DNA of 15,147 nucleotides from an uncultured Bacilli bacterium. Lineage in GTDB: Bacteria > Bacillota_I > Bacilli_A > RF39 > UBA660. The notes under the pieces are model-generated. The model worked only from the letters and a program-made list of their open reading frames with translations. It searched no databases and was not told the origin of the DNA. The stretch spans positions 1-15,147 of the forward strand of contig CANQHB010000017.1 of assembly GCA_947623755.1 (NCBI GenBank), written 5' to 3'. Position numbers and translations under genes: made by a program. Within the stretch, counting starts at the first letter, position 1. Every line of letters starts with the position of its first letter. Shown here piece by piece: positions 1-5,933 of the stretch.

Positions 1-242
1 GGATAATTAATTTTAATAACTCTATTTTTATCTAAATTTTCATATTTATAAATTACTTCGTTATTAACGTCTAATCCCACAATATCAATATTTTCTTTCA
101 TAAAATAAGTATGAATAGAATTACATTTGGGAATTAATAACCCATAATTAATATTTGTCTTACCCATTAATCCTTTAAGTCTTTTATAAAAAGAATTAGC
201 AACGACAATTTGATACTTTTCCTTATTAGTTTTTAAATACAT
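1..242 (-). CDS. DUF192 (COG1430) family protein, partial (C-terminus beyond window)
   Basis: The minus strand reads open from an ATG at 242-240 to the left edge, giving 80 residues with no stop. An SD-like AGGTGAT lies about 5 nt upstream of the ATG. The translation begins MYLKTNKEKYQIVVANSFYK and continues with RLKGLMGK, then GLLIPKCNSIHTYFM, then IDIVGLD. This is the DUF192 pattern (R..GLMg, a Gly-rich turn, SIHTffM, iDvvflD). The family is small, sometimes exported, and of unknown biochemical function. No signal peptide is visible here, so a cytosolic form is likely. The gene is divergent from a Tad pilus operon, and members of this family often sit beside tad genes (general knowledge). 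Only the N-terminal two thirds or so is in the window. Confidence 0.8.
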   Translation of the reverse strand, partial: MYLKTNKEKYQIVVANSFYKRLKGLMGKTNINYGLLIPKCNSIHTYFMKENIDIVGLDVNNEVIYKYENLDKNRVIKINY

Positions 243-257
243 AATATCACCTATTAC

Positions 258-266
258 ATTGTATCA
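258..266 (-). promoter_or_regulatory. Extended -10 promoter for the DUF192 gene
   Basis: On the minus strand the sequence TGATACAAT is an extended -10 (TGn + TACAAT), located 16 nt upstream of the ATG. The -35 position (around 281-286) reads TCATAT and is poor, which is common when an extended -10 is present. Confidence 0.45.
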
Positions 267-304
267 CATATTCCTAAAAAATATGATAAATAACTTTCTA
301 AAAA

Positions 305-333
305 TTGACTTTTTACCCAATTTATTATATGAT
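305..333 (+). promoter_or_regulatory. Sigma-A promoter of the tad operon
   Basis: TTGACT (305-310), a 17-nt spacer and TATGAT (328-333) form a near-consensus promoter, with transcription expected to start near 340. It overlaps an in-frame TTG upstream of the Flp pilin, so translation must begin at the downstream ATG at 356. It appears to be the only strong promoter for the seven-gene cluster that follows. Confidence 0.75.
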
Positions 334-355
334 TATTATGATAAGGGTGAAAGTT

Positions 356-562
356 ATGAATAAGCGAGGTCAAGCATTAGTTGAATATATACTTATTATA
401 GCACTCATAAGTGTCATTGCAATTGCACTCGTGAATTATTTTGGTGGCTATTTAAAAGACGCTATTACCAAAACTTCTTGTAGCTTAGTTGACGAAGAAT
501 ACGTTAAAGGTGATAAACCTGGAGAAGCTAAATGTCTTGAAAAAAAGGCCCAAGAAGAATAA
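356..562 (+). CDS. flp: Flp/Fap-type Tad pilin (major pilus subunit)
   Basis: 68 residues. The start is ATG 356 with AAGGGTGA 5 nt upstream. The protein begins MNKRG, then QALVEY and a long hydrophobic helix (to about residue 29). G5 followed by Q-A-L-V-E-Y matches the class III (type IVb/Flp) prepilin cleavage site G/xxxxEY, with Glu at mature position +5. After cleavage by a prepilin peptidase the helix would pack into the Tad pilus. A short polar tail follows, with Cys42 and Cys60 (precursor numbering) that could form a disulfide-closed loop. That is uncommon for Flp pilins, which are usually cysteine-free. It is first in the operon. No prepilin peptidase is encoded in this window. Confidence 0.9.
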   Translation: MNKRGQALVEYILIIALISVIAIALVNYFGGYLKDAITKTSCSLVDEEYVKGDKPGEAKCLEKKAQEE

Positions 563-590
563 TTTTTACTTTTATAAAAAGGGGATAACC

Positions 591-935
591 ATGAAAAAGA
601 AAGGTCAAGCACTAGTTGAGTTTATTATTATCTTACCGCTAGTTTTATTACTTCTATTAGGAATTGTTGATATTGGTAAAATATTATACACTAAAATAAC
701 TTTAGAAGATACGATGAGTGAAGTCGTAACATTGTATGAAAATAATAAAACTCCCGAAGAAATCTTAGAAGAATTAGATTTACCCAAAACTACTTTAACC
801 GTAAAAGAAAAAGACGAATATTTAAATCTAACTTTAACTAAAGATATTTCGATAATAACTCCGGGCTTAAATTTAATTTTTAAAAATCCCTATAAATTAA
901 CTGTTATGAGGAGTATTTTAAATGAAACTCAATAA
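591..935 (+). CDS. TadE-like pseudopilin
   Basis: 114 residues. Start ATG 591 was chosen because AAAAGGGGAT lies just upstream; the frame is open further upstream, but that extension would overlap the pilin gene. The N-terminus MKKKGQALVEF followed by about 20 hydrophobic residues (IIILPLVLLLLLGIVDIGK) is the TadE/TadF signature: a basic start, a prepilin-like G/QALVEF site with Glu at +5, then the membrane helix and the conserved D-x-G turn. The remaining 80 or so residues form a small extracytoplasmic domain. TadE-like proteins are processed minor pilins needed for Flp pilus assembly (family knowledge). The gene overlaps the next one by 14 nt, suggesting translational coupling. Confidence 0.85.
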   Translation: MKKKGQALVEFIIILPLVLLLLLGIVDIGKILYTKITLEDTMSEVVTLYENNKTPEEILEELDLPKTTLTVKEKDEYLNLTLTKDISIITPGLNLIFKNPYKLTVMRSILNETQ

Positions 936-1296
936 ATCCGGTCAAGTTCTTGTTTTATTTGTCATTCTTTTACCTTTAATAATTCTTCTTTTTGCTTTTG
1001 TTGTGGATATTGGCTTAATTAGAACCAAAGAAACCAAACTTGAAAATATTACTCGAATGGTTATTAAAGATGAACTTAAAACCGGTTCTCCTAATGCTAA
1101 TCGCATAAAAAAGGTGCTTACTAAAAATGGCATTCCAACCGAAAACATAGAAATAACTTATGATTCTGCTAAATTAAATATAAAAAATACCACTCAAGTA
1201 AATAGTATTTTTGGTAAAATAATAAATATCAACAGTTATGATATCAAAATTAATTTAACAGGTTATATAAAAGATAATAAAATCTTAATTGAATAA
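922..1296 (+). CDS. TadE/TadG-like minor pilin, short form
   Basis: 124 residues, overlapping the end of the upstream TadE-like gene by 14 nt. An SD-like AGGAG precedes the ATG at 922. The N-terminus KSGQVLVLFVILLPLIILLF, then VVDIG, resembles TadG/TadE (GQ-x-x-x-hydrophobic FALLLP, then VDxG). The residue at the +5 position is Leu rather than Glu, so it may remain an uncleaved membrane anchor, as is usual for TadG. It lacks the large C-terminal von Willebrand-like region of full TadG and has only about 90 residues after the helix. It is likely a minor pilus or envelope-anchoring component. The exact TadE/F/G assignment is uncertain. Confidence 0.75.
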   Translation: MKLNKSGQVLVLFVILLPLIILLFAFVVDIGLIRTKETKLENITRMVIKDELKTGSPNANRIKKVLTKNGIPTENIEITYDSAKLNIKNTTQVNSIFGKIININSYDIKINLTGYIKDNKILIE

Positions 1297-1313
1297 AAAA
1301 GTGGGTGAAAAAC

Positions 1314-2078
1314 ATGAATAGTAAAGGCGTATCAATCTGTATTACTTCCGCTAAAGGTGGAGTAGGGAAAACTATCACTACTTTAAACTTAGCTGGTTTA
1401 TATGAAACTCTAGAGAAAAAAGTCTTAATCATTGATTTTGACCTAGCAAGTGGAGGGATAGCAACAGCCTTAAATCTTGACGTTAATAAAAGTATCTATA
1501 ACTTTGTTGATGATTACAATAACAATCGCTATAAAGAATTTAAAAACTATATTAGTTCTTATGATAAATACATTGATATTTTAGCCTGTCCTAAAGACCC
1601 TCGCCAAGCCAGTAAAATTGATTCTAAATATGTTGAATTAATTATTGATAAAGCTGTTTACAATTATGATATAGTCCTAATTGATACTAACCATATTCTA
1701 AGTGATATTAATATTTCTACGTTAGATTTAGTTGATAAAATCTTATTCTTAGTTACTAATGACCCTTTAGATTTAAAGAATTTACGCAGTTTAATTACCA
1801 TCTTACAAGATATTAATTATAACAATTATAAAATTATCTTAAATGAAAGTGTTGCCCCCTTTAAAAAGTATTTTAGTCTTTATGATATCAAAAATATTAT
1901 CAATGCCAATATTGATTATGTCATATCCGACAGTTTTTATATAAAAAACATTGATAATATTATCATGTCTGGCAATATTATTACTTTAGATTCAAAAATG
2001 CCTAATATTTTTAGCAAAGATTACACCACTCTTATGCAAGTAATCACCGATATGTATAATGAGGAGGAATCTAAATGA
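1314..2078 (+). CDS. tadZ: TadZ/CpaE-type ParA/MinD-like ATPase of the Tad system
   Basis: 254 residues. An in-frame GTG at 1305 is possible, but it lies inside the SD region GTGGGTGA, so ATG 1314 is preferred. The deviant Walker A motif SAKGGVGKT (about residues 12-20, with both signature lysines K14 and K19) is followed by VLIIDFDLASGG (the A' region) and YDIVLIDTN (Walker B), a SIMIBI/MinD-family layout. In Tad systems this ATPase positions the pilus machine at its cellular site. The N-terminal receiver-like (ARD) domain of many CpaE/TadZ proteins is absent, so this is an ATPase-only version. It overlaps tadA by 4 nt (ATGA). Confidence 0.85.
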   Translation: MNSKGVSICITSAKGGVGKTITTLNLAGLYETLEKKVLIIDFDLASGGIATALNLDVNKSIYNFVDDYNNNRYKEFKNYISSYDKYIDILACPKDPRQASKIDSKYVELIIDKAVYNYDIVLIDTNHILSDINISTLDLVDKILFLVTNDPLDLKNLRSLITILQDINYNNYKIILNESVAPFKKYFSLYDIKNIINANIDYVISDSFYIKNIDNIIMSGNIITLDSKMPNIFSKDYTTLMQVITDMYNEEESK

Positions 2079-3523
2079 AACAAAGTTTAAGAGACGCTTT
2101 TGATATTAAAGTAAAAGATAAGAAAATTAATATTATAAGTGATTATGAAATATTTAAAGATAAAAAACTGCTTGATAAATTACGTACAGAAATAGTTGAA
2201 AACTTAATTGATAAAGAAATGCCTAAAGATACTTCTTTAAATGAATGGATTAATGATTTAATAGATAAAACTGTGGAAGGCTATGATTTATCTAACTTAG
2301 AACGTAGTCATTTATTTAATTTAATTGATAATGAAATTAATGGCTATGGGCCTATTACTGAACTATTAAATAGTAAAAATATTACCGAAATTATGATTAA
2401 TTCTCCTAATGAAATATATATTGAAATTGATGGGGTCATAACCAAAGATGATAGTATTTCTTTCATTAATGATGAACACATAATAAGAACAGTTCAAAGA
2501 CTAATTGAACCTTTAGGCCGAACTATTGACGCGACTAATCCTATGGTCGATTCTAGATTAGAGGATGGTTCCCGTATTAATGCCGTTATTCCGCCTTTAT
2601 CTACTAAAGGCCCAGTTGTAACTATTAGAAAGTTTAAAGAATCAATGTCTAATATTGATGAATTAATTAGAATTGGTACGCTTACCCCTTATATGGCTCG
2701 TTTTTTAGAAGCCGCTGTAAAAGGTAAATTAAATATGGTTATTTGTGGTGGTACTGGCTCAGGTAAAACAACGCTTTTAAATGTCTTAAGTAGTTTTATT
2801 GGTGATGAACGGATTATCACTATTGAGGACGCGGCCGAATTAAAATTAAATCAATCGCATGTTATCTCTTTGGAAACTAAAACCATGAATTATACTAATA
2901 ATAATGAAATTACTATTCGGGATTTAGTTATTAACAGTCTTCGTATGCGTCCCGACCGGATTATTGTTGGCGAAGTAAGAGGTAAAGAAGCTTTTGATAT
3001 GTTACAAGCTATGAATACTGGTCATGATGGTTCTCTTACTACTATGCATGCTAATGGACCAAGTGACGCTTTAAATCGTTTAGAAACTATGGTTTTAATG
3101 GGAGGTTTTGAAATCCCCGTAAAAGCTGTAAGAGAATATATTACTAGTGCTATCGATTTAGTTATCAATATTGAAAGAATGAGTGATGGCAAACGTAAAG
3201 TAACCAGTATTAGTGAAATAGAAGGAATTCATGATGGTGAAATTAAATTAAAAGAAATATTCGCCTTTAAACAACTAGGTTTAACTGAAAAAGGGGAAGT
3301 AGACGGAGAATTTATTCTTTATGATGGCATACCTAAAGTATATCAAAAAATCAAAGCTCATGGTATTTTAGATATTGAAGATATATTTTATCCTGATAAC
3401 CAAGAACCATCCCCTTTAAATAAAGTACCTCAACTTCCTGAAAAAGAAATTATCCCTGATAAAAAACCTGAAATATTATATTATAAAGGTAAATATGAAG
3501 GAATAGGACCCAAAATAGAATAG
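2075..3523 (+). CDS. tadA: TadA/CpaF secretion ATPase
   Basis: 482 residues, start ATG 2075 with GAGGAGG upstream. It is a type II/IV secretion ATPase (GspE/VirB11 superfamily, CpaF clade) that powers pilus polymerisation at the inner face of the membrane. Visible motifs are: an N-terminal domain with GYGPITELL and MVDSRLEDGSRINAVIPP; Walker A GGTGSGKT (residues 225-232, K231); the Asp box ITIEDAAELKL; Walker B region RIIVGEVRG with Glu300; and the His box TTMHANGPSDA with His325. The conserved fold ends near DIEDIFYP. About 45 further residues rich in Pro, Lys and Glu form a tail that I do not recognise as part of the family core. All catalytic motifs are intact. Confidence 0.95.
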   Translation: MKQSLRDAFDIKVKDKKINIISDYEIFKDKKLLDKLRTEIVENLIDKEMPKDTSLNEWINDLIDKTVEGYDLSNLERSHLFNLIDNEINGYGPITELLNSKNITEIMINSPNEIYIEIDGVITKDDSISFINDEHIIRTVQRLIEPLGRTIDATNPMVDSRLEDGSRINAVIPPLSTKGPVVTIRKFKESMSNIDELIRIGTLTPYMARFLEAAVKGKLNMVICGGTGSGKTTLLNVLSSFIGDERIITIEDAAELKLNQSHVISLETKTMNYTNNNEITIRDLVINSLRMRPDRIIVGEVRGKEAFDMLQAMNTGHDGSLTTMHANGPSDALNRLETMVLMGGFEIPVKAVREYITSAIDLVINIERMSDGKRKVTSISEIEGIHDGEIKLKEIFAFKQLGLTEKGEVDGEFILYDGIPKVYQKIKAHGILDIEDIFYPDNQEPSPLNKVPQLPEKEIIPDKKPEILYYKGKYEGIGPKIE

Positions 3524-3533
3524 AGGAGTAAAC

Positions 3534-4529
3534 ATGTTGGGAGTAAGATTATTACAAATTATCTTAATAATGGCAATTGTTGGAGTAATCATATATTTAC
3601 TTCGTCTTTCTTATGCTTTAAAACTCGAAAAAAGAATTGCAAAATTTTCTATTACTTCCAAAAATTATCATTCCCATTCTATCTTTGATAATATCTTAAA
3701 TTATCTGTGGCGGATTGTTAATAAATTTAGCCATATTTTAACTAAATCTGTTGTTTTAAGTAAATGGGCAACTAAATATAATAAATACATCGATTATGAA
3801 GAACGTAATAAAAAAAGTGGTATGTCCTATATTTCTTTTAAAATATTATTAAGTCTTTTTGTGCTTATTTTAAGTCTTATAACTTGCTTATTCCACAAAG
3901 TTAATTTTAATATAATGTTTTTCTTAAGTTTATTTCTAATAACTTTCTTTATTCCTGATATATTTTTACATTTAAGCTATAATCGTAAACGTAAAAAAGT
4001 CGAAGATGATTTATTGAAGGCCATAATTATTATGAATAATGCTTTTCAAAGTGGTCGTAATATTATGCAAGCAATAGAAGTAGTAAAAAATGAATTAGAT
4101 GGACCAATTCAAGATGAATTTAAAAAAATTTACTTAGATATGACTTATGGTTTAAGTATCGATACTGTTTTTGAACGTTTTTATGAAAGAGTAAAACTAG
4201 AAGACGCTAAATATATTACTTCTTCTTTAACTCTTTTAAATAAAACGGGTGGGGATATCATTAAAGTTTTTGCTTTAATAGAAAAATCTTTCTTTGATAA
4301 AAAGAATTTAAAAAATGAATTAAATAGCCTAACGGCAACCAGTCGCTTCATGTTTAAATTACTTATCTTTTTACCATTCATTTTTATCTTGTTAATCTAT
4401 GTCTTAAATCCGACGTATTTTAACCCTTTATTTACAACGCCATTTGGTCTTATTGTCTTAATATTTACTATCTTACTTTACGTTTTATATATACTCGTTG
4501 TTAAAAAAGTTTTGGAGGTGGACTTATGA
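3534..4529 (+). CDS. tadB: TadB-like type II secretion F-domain membrane platform protein
   Basis: 331 residues, start ATG 3534 with GAGGAG 5 nt upstream, 10 nt after tadA. There is one N-terminal membrane helix (about residues 5-22), a basic cytoplasmic segment, two helices near residues 105-150, then the T2SSF/GspF domain. That domain carries AIIIMNNAFQSGRNIMQAIEVV, a diagnostic segment of TadB/TadC proteins. Two C-terminal hydrophobic helices follow. TadB with TadC forms the membrane platform that couples the TadA ATPase to pilin extraction. The stop is TGA, overlapping the next start as ATGA, which also shows that TGA is read as stop in this organism. Confidence 0.9.
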   Translation: MLGVRLLQIILIMAIVGVIIYLLRLSYALKLEKRIAKFSITSKNYHSHSIFDNILNYLWRIVNKFSHILTKSVVLSKWATKYNKYIDYEERNKKSGMSYISFKILLSLFVLILSLITCLFHKVNFNIMFFLSLFLITFFIPDIFLHLSYNRKRKKVEDDLLKAIIIMNNAFQSGRNIMQAIEVVKNELDGPIQDEFKKIYLDMTYGLSIDTVFERFYERVKLEDAKYITSSLTLLNKTGGDIIKVFALIEKSFFDKKNLKNELNSLTATSRFMFKLLIFLPFIFILLIYVLNPTYFNPLFTTPFGLIVLIFTILLYVLYILVVKKVLEVDL

Positions 4530-5227
4530 TGAATAATTTTACATCCAAAATCTATTTAGATAAAACTATTTCTCGTATTCTTACTAAAACACGGAAATTA
4601 GGTCTATATGATGAAAAAAGTGTTATTACTTTCTTAAATACTCGTCTTATACTAACCCTTCTAATTTTTACAATTGTCCTAATTTTATCTCCGGTAGGCT
4701 ATATTCTAGCTCCAGTCTTAGCGATTGCCTTTTATTGCATAAGCGAAATCATAGTCTTAGATTATCCAATTAAAAAACGCGGTCAAAAATTAGAAAAAGA
4801 AGCGCTATTCTTTTTTGAAGTTTTAGTACTTACTCTAGAAGGTGGACGTAATTTACAACATGCGCTATCTCTTACCGTTGATAATATCGACTCCGAAATA
4901 TCTAACGAATTTAAAAAAACTCTAGAAGAAGTAAAATTAGGTAAAAGTCTTAATGAAGCTTTAGAATCCATGAAAAAAAGAATCCCTAGTGACGCTATAA
5001 ATAATTCCCTTTTAAATATGATTGAATCTAACACCTATGGTAGTAGTATAATAGATTCCATGTATAATCAAATTGAATTTTTACGACAAAAACAATTACT
5101 TGATATTAAAGCTGAAATTTCTAAATTACCCACCAAAATAAGTATTATAAGTGTATTATTTATTATTCCCATCATGCTTTTAATAATACTTGCTCCCGTT
5201 TTAATAAATTATATTATGGGTTTATAA
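4526..5227 (+). CDS. tadC: TadC-like type II secretion F-domain membrane platform protein
   Basis: 233 residues. Two adjacent ATGs (4526 and 4529) follow a strong SD, GGAGGTGG; the first gives the ATGA overlap with tadB. Hydrophobic helices lie near residues 45-80. The T2SSF core then carries FFEVLVLTLEGGRNLQHALSL and the second motif region KLGKSLNEALESM, with a long C-terminal helix ISVLFIIPIMLLIILAPVLI. The protein is shorter than TadB, as is typical for TadC. It is last in the tad operon. Its 3' end overlaps the stop of the oppositely oriented metal-dependent regulator by 6 bp, and no terminator hairpin is visible at the junction. Confidence 0.9.
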   Translation: MMNNFTSKIYLDKTISRILTKTRKLGLYDEKSVITFLNTRLILTLLIFTIVLILSPVGYILAPVLAIAFYCISEIIVLDYPIKKRGQKLEKEALFFFEVLVLTLEGGRNLQHALSLTVDNIDSEISNEFKKTLEEVKLGKSLNEALESMKKRIPSDAINNSLLNMIESNTYGSSIIDSMYNQIEFLRQKQLLDIKAEISKLPTKISIISVLFIIPIMLLIILAPVLINYIMGL

Positions 5228-5620
5228 TTTTAAATTAGCAATATTTTTTAAAGTATTATAATCGATAAAGTGTTCAATTTTTTCTACTTGTTCTAACCTA
5301 AATTTATCTTTATTTAATGCTTTTAAAAAATTAGTTAAAACTTCATGGCGATAAAACAAATATTTTCCTACTTTAAACCCTTTATTTGTAAGTCTTAAAT
5401 TATTTTTATAGTTACTTACCAAATTAATATTTTTAAGTTTACTAATCATCTTACTACAAGATGATTTTTTAATATTAAGTAAACTACTTAAACTTGTAAT
5501 AGTTAAATCTTTCTTTTCTAAATATTGTCGATAAATCATTTCAATATAATCTTCCATCGCATAAGTAATCTTCTGATTATTATGTAAATAGTTAGTCAAA
5601 GTAAAAAACTCTTCATTCAT
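5222..5620 (-). CDS. DtxR/MntR-family metal-dependent transcriptional repressor
   Basis: 132 residues from ATG 5620, chosen because AAAGGA precedes it; an in-frame ATG at 5644 lacks an SD. After a 15-20 residue extension comes AMEDYIEMIYR, the winged helix with LTITSLSSLLNIKKSSCSKM, the wing NLRLTNKGFKVGKYL, then RHEVLTNFL and EKIEHFID. All six metal ligands known in B. subtilis MntR (D8, E11, H77, E99, E102, H103) have counterparts: D24, E27, H92, E113, E116, H117. There is no SH3-like third domain. It is divergent from feoAB across a short intergenic region with a perfect palindrome, so it probably represses feoAB and itself when metal is replete. Ligands alone do not settle Mn versus Fe; the feo context favours Fe(II). 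Confidence 0.88.
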   Translation of the reverse strand: MNEEFFTLTNYLHNNQKITYAMEDYIEMIYRQYLEKKDLTITSLSSLLNIKKSSCSKMISKLKNINLVSNYKNNLRLTNKGFKVGKYLFYRHEVLTNFLKALNKDKFRLEQVEKIEHFIDYNTLKNIANLKL

Positions 5621-5659
5621 ATAACACAATCCTTTATTTAACATATATTAAAGTAGTTG

Positions 5660-5677
5660 TTAGTTTAAGGAAACTAA
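5660..5677. promoter_or_regulatory. Palindromic operator for the DtxR-like repressor (feo operator)
   Basis: TTAGTTTAAGGAAACTAA is a perfect inverted repeat of 7-bp arms (TTAGTTT/AAACTAA) around AAGG. It sits 28 bp upstream of the feoA ATG and 40 bp upstream of the regulator ATG. Its TTAG...CTAA ends and length resemble DtxR/IdeR-type boxes (general knowledge). A plus-strand TTGTTA (5657-5662) overlaps it as a possible -35 with an AT-rich -10 near 5680-5688, so binding would block feoA transcription. Confidence 0.7.
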
Positions 5678-5705
5678 TAAAATATATTAAAGGAGTATAA
5701 AATAA

Positions 5706-5933
5706 ATGATTACTTTAAACACTATAAATTTTAATGATACTGTAATAATAAAAAATATAACCGGAGAGGAAACTTTAAAAAGGCGTTTATTAGATTTAGG
5801 CTTTATTCCAGAATCCAAAGTTACTTGTCTTTTAATTAGTCCTTTTAAAGACCCTAAAGCTTATCAAATTAACAATAATTTAATTGCCCTCCGTAATATT
5901 GACGCTAAAAATATTGAGGTGGAATATGAATAA
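5706..5933 (+). CDS. feoA: FeoA, ferrous iron transport accessory protein
   Basis: 75 residues, typical FeoA length. Start ATG 5706, with AGGAG about 10 nt upstream. The single SH3-like FeoA domain is recognisable: VIIKNITGEETLKRRLLDLGFIPESKV (compare the family's r.rLldLGf.pG..v), then SPFKDPKAYQINNNLIALRNIDAKNIEV. The usual Gly in LGF.PG is Ser here. FeoA binds or modulates the FeoB transporter on the cytoplasmic side. Its 3' end overlaps feoB by 8 nt. The upstream operator predicts repression by the adjacent DtxR-like protein. Confidence 0.93.
   Translation: MITLNTINFNDTVIIKNITGEETLKRRLLDLGFIPESKVTCLLISPFKDPKAYQINNNLIALRNIDAKNIEVEYE

Noticed and set aside
305..355. TTG-started extension of the Flp pilin
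   Set aside because: It contains the tad promoter itself, and no SD precedes it.
489..590. Upstream in-frame extension of the TadE-like gene
   Set aside because: It would overlap the Flp pilin and bury the prepilin-like N-terminus. ATG 591 has an SD and places the motif correctly.
5621..5644. Longer start for the metal-dependent repressor at 5644
   Set aside because: No SD upstream, whereas AAAGGA lies inside this stretch in front of ATG 5620.
5884..5925. Longer FeoB start inside feoA
   Set aside because: No SD. FeoB proteins begin a few residues before the GxPNxGKS motif, which fits ATG 5926.
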